Shown here: positions 54,501 to 61,286 of the stretch, one piece after another | Numbering within the stretch: position 1 is the stretch's first letter | Layout: each line of letters opens with the position of its first letter | DNA from: Sporofaciens musculi | Lineage (GTDB): Bacteria > Bacillota > Clostridia > Lachnospirales > Lachnospiraceae | Length of the DNA stretch: 64,000 nt | Assembly: GCF_009830285.1 (NCBI RefSeq) | Contig: NZ_WUQX01000001.1 | Span: 4,526,501-4,590,500 of the forward strand | Direction: 5' to 3' | Notes under the pieces: model-generated | What the model was told of the DNA's origin: nothing | Database searches by the model: none | The model's input: the letters and a program-made list of their open reading frames with translations, nothing else | Program-made: the position numbers and the translations under genes

Positions 54501-54678
54501 CTGTGTTTAATGTATACCACTTTTCTGTTCCCTGTTCATGGGAGGTTGGCAGCTTGGGATTCACTACCCCCTGTTCTTCCTCTGCTGCCGCAAAGGTCTT
54601 GAATTCAATGATATCCCGATAGCGATACTGCTCGATTTCCTCGATACGTCTCTCTAATTTTCTGTCTGTCAAAAACAT
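51520..54678 (-). CDS. Alpha-mannosidase (GH38)
   Basis: 1052 residues. The catalytic domain starts at about 250 with VGHTHIDVAWLWRLKHTREK (zinc ligands) and has the nucleophile aspartate in WLPDVFGYSWAIPQILKKSG near 370. Other motifs are MWVEADCNLTSGESL and HDIIPGSSIHEV. The N-terminal 240 residues and the C-terminal beta domain match the bacterial GH38 layout. There is no signal peptide, so it acts on imported fragments, removing alpha-linked mannose. GGAGGA precedes the ATG. First gene of the locus. Confidence 0.95.
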   Translation of the reverse strand: MFLTDRKLERRIEEIEQYRYRDIIEFKTFAAAEEEQGVVNPKLPTSHEQGTEKWYTLNTGDTWKGRDRFVWLHKDIAVPAEWKGKKVVGVFDFGNTGGGNNSGFESMAYVNGKMYQGVDVNHKELILQEDLCGTTVELTFRLWSGLEGGGVPKEQEHRIARADLAWLDEKVDDFYYMSLMVRQTLDELSDSEPIQHELRKALEQAFRLIDWTCPGSQAFYESVYRADDMLNESIDGMDKNSMVNVYCVGHTHIDVAWLWRLKHTREKCSRSFSTVFRLMEMYPEYIFLQTQPQLYEYMKEEFPDIFENIKKRVQEGRWEADGAMWVEADCNLTSGESLTRQILIGSKFIKDEFGKDVEYLWLPDVFGYSWAIPQILKKSGIHTFMTTKISWNQYNRMPHDTFMWKGIDGSEVLTHFITTPEPWRERDSWFYTYNGNLLPRTVKGVWDAYRDKQMNHDLLISFGYGDGGGGVNRDMLECARRLDKIPGLPNVKMSTAGEYFRKLHDTVEHTKEYVHTWDGELYLEYHRGTYTSQAYNKRMNRKMELLYRRAEWLTVLEALQSGNMADAKQEELTKGWKHILTDQFHDIIPGSSIHEVYEDSRKDYAYIEGVAREVERSAYAHITEKKEHTYTVINPSGWTMNQIVEIPGDVDGRFQDKDGNELISQKGQGVTYVEVKDVPPMGMKVISIGQTEKSSEKAGAFTIEDREIETPYYRISLNQYGQITRLYDKTYARDVLPEGERANVLQVFEDKPLDFDAWDIDIFYQEKMREITDLTIFEVAEIGPLRMRLHMEWDFAPGMKKSDGPSSCIKQDMLLYSNDRRIDFKTEVDFHEQHKLLKAAFPVDIRSTYGTYDVQYGNVRRPNNWNTSWEQAKFETVAHRWADLSERNYGVSILNDCKYGHDIKDNVLRISLLRAGTHPDHLQDQGIHTFTYALLPHKGDFVEGMVVQEAFALNEPMQAVAGQSSLSFDSFLSFDNEQVELDAVKKSEDGKYIVVRFHEFAGSKQEVTVKPGFSYHAWAKCDLRERPVTEFSRDEIRMQLHAYEIKTLLIEV

Positions 54679-54704
54679 AACATCCTCCTTAATGCTCGCC
54701 CTGT

Positions 54705-54735
54705 CTTATAGCATCATTTTATTATGGGACTTCAA
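54705..54735 (-). promoter_or_regulatory. Weak predicted promoter of the GH38 gene
   Basis: Minus-strand TTGAAG (54730-54735) and TATAAG (54705-54710) with a 19-base spacer; the long spacer suggests activator dependence. Confidence 0.35.
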
Positions 54736-54788
54736 ATATTGCAATTCAGAAAATTCTAGTTTTGATGAACATTATCCATAAAAAGTTC

Positions 54789-54817
54789 TTTACCAAATTA
54801 CTTCTATATAGTATAAT
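54789..54817 (+). promoter_or_regulatory. Predicted promoter of the small protein gene at 54887
   Basis: TTTACC and TATAAT separated by 17 bases, 69 bases before the ATG. Confidence 0.6.
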
Positions 54818-54886
54818 CCATGATAATCTAAAACATTTTTATTGAATCCATCCGGTACAACAAACACGAAAGCGAGGAAAAGTAAA

Positions 54887-55243
54887 ATGAATGTAGAAGT
54901 AAAAGACTTTGTAACCGAGAAAGTAAATGTGCTAATCCATGCAGCCACCTGCTGTGCTGAGGCAAAAGAAGCAGGAAAAAACTGGCTTGACGCTGTGGGA
55001 ACAGACAAAGAAGGGGAGGCAGCGAAGAATCTGATTGCAGAACTTGAGGCGGATATTATGCCTATCGACGGGCTGATTGCTTTCGCAGGTTCAGAGGCAG
55101 GGGCCCAGGTGTTCGGCAAAGAGAAGGCGAAGAATGTGCTTGCCCACGCAGAGGAGCTGAAAACAGCAGGCGCGAAATACTGCGACTGCCCAGCCTGCGC
55201 GGCTTGTGAGGCCATTCTTGAGAAGAAAGGCGAACTTTTATAG
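54887..55243 (+). CDS. Small conserved protein with a C-terminal cysteine cluster
   Basis: 118 residues, largely helical and acidic, ending in YCDCPACAACEAIL, a CxCxxCxxC cluster that could bind a metal or iron-sulfur cluster. I remember similar short proteins in gut Clostridia, with uninformative or doubtful names; no function can be assigned. The ATG at 54887 has GAGG 10 bases upstream. It has its own promoter and terminator. Confidence 0.7.
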   Translation: MNVEVKDFVTEKVNVLIHAATCCAEAKEAGKNWLDAVGTDKEGEAAKNLIAELEADIMPIDGLIAFAGSEAGAQVFGKEKAKNVLAHAEELKTAGAKYCDCPACAACEAILEKKGELL

Positions 55244-55250
55244 TCTGTTT

Positions 55251-55280
55251 GGGGACTGTCCTTTTTGGCGGTCCCCTTTT
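55251..55280 (+). terminator. Terminator of the small protein gene
   Basis: GGGGAC and GTCCCC arms, with an inner CC/GG pair, followed by TTTT. Confidence 0.8.
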
Positions 55281-55286
55281 ACTGTG

Positions 55287-56417
55287 CTAATTTGGAAAAT
55301 TTAAAATCTTCTGAATGTTTGTATGAATCAATTTCTCCAGAGCGTCAAGCCGCCATTCAGGCAGATTGTACTTCGTGTGTCTTTCAAAACGAAAATCTGA
55401 TAACAGAATCAGATTCTTTCTGGTCTTAGCATCAAGGCACATTGCCGCGATCTTAATCCAGTCGTCTCCAATCCGCGGCCCTTTCCGCCTCAGATAGTCG
55501 CCGCCATATTCAAACTCACCTTCTTCTGCGTAAGGCAATAGTGAGATATTATGGTCAAACAGCGGCGCCATCCCCACGATTTCCTGCGTCCTGTTATCTA
55601 CAATAAACCCAAAATTATTCTTATGCCTGTCCTCATTCAATATTACGGCGTCTATTACAAACATACGTTTCATCTTTTCTTCCAGACCAAATTCCTGCAT
55701 TTTACGTAAAACGGACTCTACTGAAGAATTTCCCCTGTCAACCGCTGCATATGGAAGATACCCATACTCCTCGGATGTAAAAAGGTCGCACACCGAGCAG
55801 ATTCTTCTGTTATGCATCCGCAAACCATAGGTCACAAACTCATCTGTGAAATTGCTCACTAACTGGCTTGCATAAAACTCTGAATAAGGTTCCAATCCGG
55901 CATTCCGCGCTCCCGAACTGCCGCGCTTCAGCATCCTAATACGTTCCCCCTCCCGAATCCAGCACTTGGCAAAAGACCCGTCCGTACCGTACTCCGGAGA
56001 AGTGGTGCTTAACTGCCTGCCATGCAGTCCTCCCTCGAAGGCAGTCTTGGCAATAACTTCATTAAAGGGATGTGTATACAAAGATACATTTTTCCATGCA
56101 AGTTCGCTATCTATACGCTTCACCCAAAATGTATCCACCAAAGACAATGCATGAGAAATATCCAAAAATCCCTGTAAAGTATCGCATCCGCTTAAACGCA
56201 GCAATTCTTCAATATTCTCCCTCTGCTTAGGCGCACGTCTGTTACGGATAAAATCCCCGATATTGTCAAACCAATATGGCAGTTCTACAAACTGTTCTAT
56301 AATATTAATCGTATCAAATACTGTATCTACCTCAAATTCCGCAATCACCACATCTTTGTTTAGCAAAACATACTTTGCCGCCTGTTCCCCTGTAAAATGA
56401 TTTCCTTCACCAGTCAT
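55287..56417 (-). CDS. HipA-like kinase domain protein, without a HipB partner
   Basis: 376 residues. The C-terminal half carries HipA-type kinase motifs: nucleotide-binding MLKRG, the catalytic loop DAVILNEDRHKNNFGF (D and N ligands) and the metal motif PLFDHNIS. The N-terminal half is not clearly related to the HipA subdomain. No HipB-like antitoxin gene adjoins it. The ATG at 56417 has GGGGGA 7 bases upstream; the longer frame has no ribosome binding site. A protein or small-molecule kinase role is inferred. Confidence 0.72.
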   Translation of the reverse strand: MTGEGNHFTGEQAAKYVLLNKDVVIAEFEVDTVFDTINIIEQFVELPYWFDNIGDFIRNRRAPKQRENIEELLRLSGCDTLQGFLDISHALSLVDTFWVKRIDSELAWKNVSLYTHPFNEVIAKTAFEGGLHGRQLSTTSPEYGTDGSFAKCWIREGERIRMLKRGSSGARNAGLEPYSEFYASQLVSNFTDEFVTYGLRMHNRRICSVCDLFTSEEYGYLPYAAVDRGNSSVESVLRKMQEFGLEEKMKRMFVIDAVILNEDRHKNNFGFIVDNRTQEIVGMAPLFDHNISLLPYAEEGEFEYGGDYLRRKGPRIGDDWIKIAAMCLDAKTRKNLILLSDFRFERHTKYNLPEWRLDALEKLIHTNIQKILNFPN

Positions 56418-56507
56418 ACCCTTGTCCCCCATTTGATAAATTCTGTATCTGATATACTGTAAGTATAACAATTCTACCTGCAAAAAACAACGCTATTTTA
56501 CTTTTTC

Positions 56508-56536
56508 TTGACACTGTAATAATTGTATTCTATGAT
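56508..56536 (+). promoter_or_regulatory. Strong predicted promoter of lrgA-lrgB
   Basis: TTGACA and TATGAT with exactly 17 bases between; start expected near 56543. Confidence 0.75.
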
Positions 56537-56588
56537 GTACAGGTACTACCAGTTGTATATGCATTACCAGATAGGAGATGAAATCATT

Positions 56589-56969
56589 ATGCTATACTTA
56601 AGACAATTCTGTATCATCCTGTTCGTTTCATTTCTAGGCGAGCTGCTTCATGTGATGATACCCCTTCCGATTCCCGCAAGCGTCTACGGATTAATCCTTA
56701 TGCTTTCCGCGTTATGTACCGGAATCATCAAAATAAACCAGGTTAAGGAAGCCGCCGGCTTCTTAATCGAAATCATGCCGGTCATGTTTATACCTGCCGC
56801 AGTCGGCCTTCTAAAGTCCTGGTCATTCCTTAAGCCTGTCTGGATTCCAGTTATATTCATCACATTGATTTCTACGGTCATTGTAATGGCAGTAACGGGA
56901 CAGGTAACACAGAAAATGATTCAAATAGATAAGACGATTGGAGAAAAAAATGAAAGAATTTCTGGTTGA
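56589..56969 (+). CDS. lrgA: CidA/LrgA family membrane protein
   Basis: 126 residues with four transmembrane segments, including FCIILFVSFLGELLHVMIPLPIPASVYGLILM and the FLIEIMPVMFIPAAVGLL block diagnostic of the family. LrgA/CidA are holin-like proteins now linked to export of small metabolites and control of autolysis. The ATG at 56589 is chosen since it lies in the right place after AGGAG and the promoter; the frame continues upstream without a ribosome binding site. It overlaps lrgB by 20 bases. Confidence 0.88.
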   Translation: MLYLRQFCIILFVSFLGELLHVMIPLPIPASVYGLILMLSALCTGIIKINQVKEAAGFLIEIMPVMFIPAAVGLLKSWSFLKPVWIPVIFITLISTVIVMAVTGQVTQKMIQIDKTIGEKNERISG

Positions 56970-57642
56970 TTCCTTATTCTTCGGCGCTGTATTAAGCCTG
57001 GCGGCCTATGAGGCCGGACTTCTGTTAAAAAGGCGATTCAAGCTGGCAGTCTTTAACCCTCTGCTTATTGCCACCGTCGCCGTCATGGCTGTTCTGACCC
57101 TTCTTAAGATAGAATACAGACATTACAACGAGAGCGCTAAATATATCAGCTATCTGCTGACTCCTGCCACCGTATGTCTGGCAGTTCCCCTCTACCAACA
57201 GATGGAGCTGCTTAAAAAGAACCTGAAGGCCGTAGTAGGCGGTATCACCGCCGGAGTTCTCTCAAGCCTTCTGAGTATCTTCCTGCTGGCAAGATTATTT
57301 TCCCTGAACCATGAGCAGTACGTAACGCTGCTGCCCAAATCCATCACCACCGCCATCGGAATGGGGATTTCGGAGGAGCTGGGCGGGATTCAGACCATAA
57401 CCGTGGCTGTCATCATTATCACCGGAATCTTTGGAAACGTTACGGCAGAAATAATCTGTAAAATCTTCCGGATTCATAATCCTGTTGCCAAAGGGCTTGC
57501 CATCGGAACTGCCTCCCATGCCATCGGAACTGCAAAAGCCATGGAGATGGGGGAGATTGAAGGCGCTATGAGCAGCCTTGCCATAGCCGTTGCCGGACTT
57601 CTGACCGTTATGGGGGCTTCCATTTTTGCTATGCTTATGTAA
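56950..57642 (+). CDS. lrgB: LrgB family membrane protein
   Basis: 230 residues with six to seven transmembrane segments; LLPKSITTAIGMGISEELGGIQTITVAVIIITGIFGN and GTASHAIGTAKAMEMGEIEGAMSSLAI are LrgB signatures. It acts with LrgA as a membrane pair. The ATG at 56950 is inside the end of lrgA with GGAG before it. In most Firmicutes the pair is controlled by a LytTR system (LytSR); a LytTR system is encoded at 60576 in this window, though not adjacent. Confidence 0.93.
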   Translation: MKEFLVDSLFFGAVLSLAAYEAGLLLKRRFKLAVFNPLLIATVAVMAVLTLLKIEYRHYNESAKYISYLLTPATVCLAVPLYQQMELLKKNLKAVVGGITAGVLSSLLSIFLLARLFSLNHEQYVTLLPKSITTAIGMGISEELGGIQTITVAVIIITGIFGNVTAEIICKIFRIHNPVAKGLAIGTASHAIGTAKAMEMGEIEGAMSSLAIAVAGLLTVMGASIFAMLM

Positions 57643-57653
57643 CTAAAAAATAG

Positions 57654-57710
57654 AAAGATTGTAGGAAGACCCTCGTATACTTCGATGTTTATCTTCCTAC
57701 AATCTTTTTT
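57654..57710. terminator. Terminator after lrgB
   Basis: A stem of about 16 bp (AAAGATTGTAGGAAGA pairing with TCTTCCTACAATCTTT) ends in a T run on the plus strand, and has A/T flanks on the other side for the convergent DUF2164 gene. Confidence 0.88.
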
Positions 57711-57721
57711 CGTTCAGCACC

Positions 57722-57988
57722 CTAAGTTCTTTCTTCTTTGTAAAGTGTATAATAATCGGATTCTACATTTTCCATCATCTGGCCAAACCATCTTTTCCCA
57801 TCATCCAATGCCTTATTATAAATGATGGGCGCCAATTTTTCTTCAAACAGCTCTAATAACTGCATCTGTTCAATCATTCCGATTTCTTCGCCGCGTACAT
57901 CCAAATAAAAAGATTTAATCTCGTCCTTCAGCTTTTCCTTCTGTACATCCGACAACTTTATCTGGGATAAAGACTGCCTTCTTCTCAT
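57722..57988 (-). CDS. DUF2164-like protein
   Basis: 88 residues, helical and charged: IKLSDVQKEKLKDEIKSFYLDVRGEEIGMIEQMQLLELFEEKLAPIIYNKALDDGKRWF matches the DUF2164 pattern. The function is unknown. The ATG at 57988 has GGGGAAGGA upstream. It lies 13 bases after the preceding gene and probably shares its transcript. Confidence 0.75.
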   Translation of the reverse strand: MRRRQSLSQIKLSDVQKEKLKDEIKSFYLDVRGEEIGMIEQMQLLELFEEKLAPIIYNKALDDGKRWFGQMMENVESDYYTLYKEERT

Positions 57989-58001
57989 ATTCCTTCCCCT
58001 A

Positions 58002-58874
58002 TCATGCCTTTGTATCAATCAGATTCACCGCCACTGGAATCCCACTCAGATTACTTATATCTACTCCGTAATCCGCCAGATTCTCCAGGTTATCAGTATC
58101 TACCGTCACCTCATCCCAACTCCACAGAAGGCCGTATGAACCGACTGCGTGCCCATAATCTTCTTTTGTCCGGTATTCGTACTCTGCAAGCTCTTTTCCC
58201 GTATACTCCTGGTATCTGTCCTTAAGCTCATCCCCAAGGCTGGCTAGCTGCTCCTTCGCCTTTGCAAGATACGCAAGTCCTTCCTCTATACCTCCGGCTT
58301 TTTTAAGTTCTTCTGAAATACTGCTAATCTTATCCGGTATATCCCCAAGCAGCCCTCGATATTCTTCGCTGAAGGGTTTCCCGTACACCGCTTCACAGTT
58401 GCGCAGGCTGTCGCCCAGAAGCTCTGCCGTATAGTCAAGCACGCCTGCCATATCCTGATATTCTGACGCTATCAGCTCTTTCATCTTCTCCGCATGCTTT
58501 TCGGAGCCATTTGCAGCAATCTTCTCATATTCAGACTGAAGATACAAAAGCCGCGTCTCCTTGTAGGTAATACTGTCCGCCAGAGAGCCTGTGGTCTGGT
58601 AATATGCCTCTATCTTCTGAGCCGCCTTCACAGGCACATCCTCTTTGGCCACTATAAAAGAAGACAGCGCCGCCGGTCCAGTATTCTCAAGCCCTGTATC
58701 TATCTTCTTCGTATCCCCTCCTCTTATAAGAGCCGCCGCTTTCTCCTGGATTGCTCTCTGCTTCTGTGCTTTCTGTGAATCCGCCGTTCTTGCCGCCCCT
58801 GGCAGAAATTGATTCAATGCCTTCTGACTGCCTGGCTTATTCATCCAGAACATATTCTGTGTATTAATCCGCAT
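58002..58874 (-). CDS. Coiled-coil-rich protein with a flagellin-like MRIN N-terminus
   Basis: 290 residues, no family firmly recognised. It starts MRINTQNMFWMNK, recalling flagellin N-termini (MRINxN), then a disordered segment and long helices (about 70-230) such as YYQTTGSLADSITYKETRLLYLQSEYEKIA. The C-terminal part has YGLLWSWDEVTVDTDNLENLADYGVDIS. No signal peptide. AGGAGGAG precedes the ATG. A sigma-D-like promoter stands upstream. Another MRIN-starting protein is at 62705. Co-regulation with flagellar genes is possible. Confidence 0.6.
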   Translation of the reverse strand: MRINTQNMFWMNKPGSQKALNQFLPGAARTADSQKAQKQRAIQEKAAALIRGGDTKKIDTGLENTGPAALSSFIVAKEDVPVKAAQKIEAYYQTTGSLADSITYKETRLLYLQSEYEKIAANGSEKHAEKMKELIASEYQDMAGVLDYTAELLGDSLRNCEAVYGKPFSEEYRGLLGDIPDKISSISEELKKAGGIEEGLAYLAKAKEQLASLGDELKDRYQEYTGKELAEYEYRTKEDYGHAVGSYGLLWSWDEVTVDTDNLENLADYGVDISNLSGIPVAVNLIDTKA

Positions 58875-58922
58875 ACTTCTCCTCCTCGTCTGCCCCACAC
58901 AACTGTACTGCTGTTATTTAAA

Positions 58923-58949
58923 TAATCGACCTTCGGGTAAAAATACTTA
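58923..58949 (-). promoter_or_regulatory. Candidate sigma-D (sigma-28) promoter
   Basis: Minus-strand TAAG, 15 bases, GTCGATTA; the consensus is TAAA-N15-GCCGATAA. It is about 50 bases before the ATG at 58874. Confidence 0.4.
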
Positions 58950-58985
58950 ATGATTTATGCTGATAGTTTTCCGTCTGTCCTTTCA

Positions 58986-60335
58986 TTAATTAATATTTTG
59001 CCTTTCAAAGTACTCATCTATCTTCTGCTTAATCTGCTCTGGCTTTAAATATTTTACCAGATACCCGTCTGGTTTTAAGGCAACCAGCTTCTTAACCGTC
59101 TCCGGATCAGCCCTCCCTGTCAAAAAAATAATCGGAATATCTGCAAATGTCTCCTCTGAGCGCATCATTTTCAATACCTGCTGTCCGTCACAAACCGGCA
59201 TCTCATAATCTAAAAGAACCAGGTCCGGCTTATCCAGAATCATACACCGAAGCGCCGCTGTGCCAGACTGGGCAAGGGCCACATCATAATCCTCTGCCAG
59301 AAGATTTTTAATTCCCTGTCTCACCGTAACAGAATCATCCACTACAAGCACCTTCCATTTCCAATGACTTTCCCTCTGCATGATATATTTCTCAACCTCA
59401 GCCATTGCATTATCCATTCTTAGAGGCGCGACATTCCCTTTTTTTGATGGATGCCCTGCAGACGTACAGTATGAAAAGTATCCTTCACCAGTATCGAACA
59501 ACAGACTTAACTGCAATCTTTCATTTTCAAACACATCCTGGAATTGCTCGTAAGTAAGGAGATTTTCTTCTTTTAACTCATACCCCTCCATATCCGACAG
59601 ATGGTTCTTCACATGCTCTGCAAACTGACGCGCCATATACCTCGATGCATTCATCAACAAAGTATTAAGCTTATTCGTCTTTATACCCATAGATTTCCCA
59701 ACCGTGTTAATCAGCAGCTTTTCTTCAAAAACTAAAAATATCTCGTATTTTTCCTCCTCCTTTTCTGTCCCATAGACCAGACGGTGGTATACCCCTTTTC
59801 CAAACTTTTCGCCTCCATAGGCGTCGCTGATTACATAAGATTCCAAATGAAACAAATCATACATCAACTGAAGAATAATCTTCTTCATTGCTTCCTGTTC
59901 CTTTTCCTGCAAAAGCCCTATCCATCTGCTTCTGCCCTTCCCCGTGATTGCGCGGTCCTCCATTAGTGTATGTCCGACCAGCCATCCGGCGCAGACTCCA
60001 AGGAAATGCTCCACAGAATCTGTACAATACTTTGTCTTTTCTAGTTCTTCTTCAAGTGCCGGAAGCGTCCTCTCACGAAACTCACTGTGAATATGTCTGT
60101 GTACTTTGAGCCTTTCATAGTTAATAGACGCCATATAATTTTCTTCCTCTGCAAAATGCTTTACCGCATGATCCTTGAAAAACTTGATTCCTTCCTGGCA
60201 CGCCCACTGACTCTTACTTTTTTCGTCGCTGAATCGGAATAGTTTATTGATAATCTTAAAAAGTCTTTTGTGCTCTTGATCAATAATATCTACGCCAATA
60301 TTATATTCGTCTTTCCATACAAGCTGACCATCCAT
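58986..60335 (-). CDS. Hemerythrin-receiver fusion protein
   Basis: 449 residues. Residues 1 to about 130 are a bacteriohemerythrin domain: IDQEHKRLFKIINKLF, KHFAEEENYM, KVHRHIHSEF and VGHTLMEDRAI carry the di-iron ligands. The middle (about 145-310) is an unrecognised domain, possibly a diverged CheX/CheC-like fold (NTLLMNASRYMARQFAEHV). The C-terminal 120 residues are a receiver: VLVVDDSVT, DLVLLDYEMPVCDG and LKPDGYLVK. It may link oxygen sensing to chemotaxis. AAGGAGGA precedes the ATG. Confidence 0.85.
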   Translation of the reverse strand: MDGQLVWKDEYNIGVDIIDQEHKRLFKIINKLFRFSDEKSKSQWACQEGIKFFKDHAVKHFAEEENYMASINYERLKVHRHIHSEFRERTLPALEEELEKTKYCTDSVEHFLGVCAGWLVGHTLMEDRAITGKGRSRWIGLLQEKEQEAMKKIILQLMYDLFHLESYVISDAYGGEKFGKGVYHRLVYGTEKEEEKYEIFLVFEEKLLINTVGKSMGIKTNKLNTLLMNASRYMARQFAEHVKNHLSDMEGYELKEENLLTYEQFQDVFENERLQLSLLFDTGEGYFSYCTSAGHPSKKGNVAPLRMDNAMAEVEKYIMQRESHWKWKVLVVDDSVTVRQGIKNLLAEDYDVALAQSGTAALRCMILDKPDLVLLDYEMPVCDGQQVLKMMRSEETFADIPIIFLTGRADPETVKKLVALKPDGYLVKYLKPEQIKQKIDEYFERQNIN

Positions 60336-60386
60336 TTTTGTAATCCTCCTTAAAATAAAATAGATGCATAAAATAGCCGTCTTTTG

Positions 60387-60415
60387 TGTATACTGTTATA
60401 GTATTCATCTAACAA
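60387..60415 (-). promoter_or_regulatory. Predicted promoter of the hemerythrin-receiver gene
   Basis: Minus-strand TTGTTA (60410-60415) and TATACA (60387-60392), 17-base spacer, with an ATACT/AGTAT inverted repeat between them. Confidence 0.5.
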
Positions 60416-60469
60416 TATTTAGGTACTCTCACCGTTCACATCAAAAAACATCCCATTCAATCAATCTCC

Positions 60470-60498
60470 TTGTATCCAAATCTAATTTTTATTATAAT
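60470..60498 (+). promoter_or_regulatory. Predicted promoter of the LytTR two-component system
   Basis: TTGTAT and TATAAT with a 17-base spacer. About 40 bases upstream, ACCGTTCAC (60431-60439) resembles half a LytTR binding site. Confidence 0.55.
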
Positions 60499-60575
60499 AC
60501 TCTCATCTACGTGCTTGCAGGCTAGATTTGGCCCCTTACATGCAATGCATAGTAACTATCTAAGGAGTGTGAAAA

Positions 60576-61286
60576 TTGATTCGGATTGCAATTTGTGAGG
60601 ATGAGCCGATTCTCCTGAACCAACTGGCAGATACAGTGAAAATGATATTTGACAAACATTCCCTTAGCCATACAATCGACCTTTTTACAAACGGCGGCGC
60701 CTTACTTGTCCGCGAGGCCTTCGACCTTTTGCTGCTTGATATTGCAATGGAGCCTTTAAGCGGGATGGACTTGGCAAGAAAACTGCGCACGCGGGGAGAC
60801 GACAGCAAAATTATCTTCATTACCGCCCACCAGCAATACGCCATAGATGCATACGACGTACAGGCATCCCATTATCTGGTGAAGCCCGTAGATATCCCCA
60901 AGCTGGAAGCAGTTCTCTTAAAGCTCTGTTCTTCATTAAAGCTCCAGCATAAATGCGCTATTGCCATCCGCCAGGGTACGGCAGTCAGAAGAATTCCCTT
61001 TGATCAGGTATTCTATCTGGAGGTAATCAATCGAAAAATTCATCTCCACACAGAAAATGAGAGCCTTCCGTTCTACGGAAAACTAGAAGAACTAGAGCCT
61101 TCCCTGCCGGAAACATTTTTCCGGTGTCATAGAAGTTATATTGTGAATTTTGACCATGTACAGCGTTATGACAAAAAAGACGTGTGGCTTAACAATATGG
61201 AACGAATTCCCCTATCCAAACGCAGATATCAGGCGTTCGGGCTGGAATTCATGGGTTATCTGAAAGAAAGCGGGGATGTGTTTTGA
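60576..61286 (+). CDS. LytTR-family response regulator
   Basis: 236 residues. The receiver domain has IAICEDEPILL, phospho-acceptor LLLLDIAMEPLSGMDLA and YLVKPVD. The C-terminal LytTR DNA-binding domain (about 135-230) reads IPFDQVFYLEVINRKIHLHTENESLPFYGKLEELEPSLPETFFRCHRSYIVN. The start is TTG, supported by AAGGAG 8 bases upstream. It overlaps the kinase gene by 4 bases. Targets are unknown; LytTR regulators often control lrgAB-like genes, peptides or bacteriocins. Confidence 0.93.
   Translation: MIRIAICEDEPILLNQLADTVKMIFDKHSLSHTIDLFTNGGALLVREAFDLLLLDIAMEPLSGMDLARKLRTRGDDSKIIFITAHQQYAIDAYDVQASHYLVKPVDIPKLEAVLLKLCSSLKLQHKCAIAIRQGTAVRRIPFDQVFYLEVINRKIHLHTENESLPFYGKLEELEPSLPETFFRCHRSYIVNFDHVQRYDKKDVWLNNMERIPLSKRRYQAFGLEFMGYLKESGDVF

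Noticed and set aside
51621..54602. Several 60-110-codon plus-strand frames opposite the GH38 gene
   Set aside because: They lie wholly within the long, well-conserved GH38 coding frame and lack ribosome binding sites or recognisable families.
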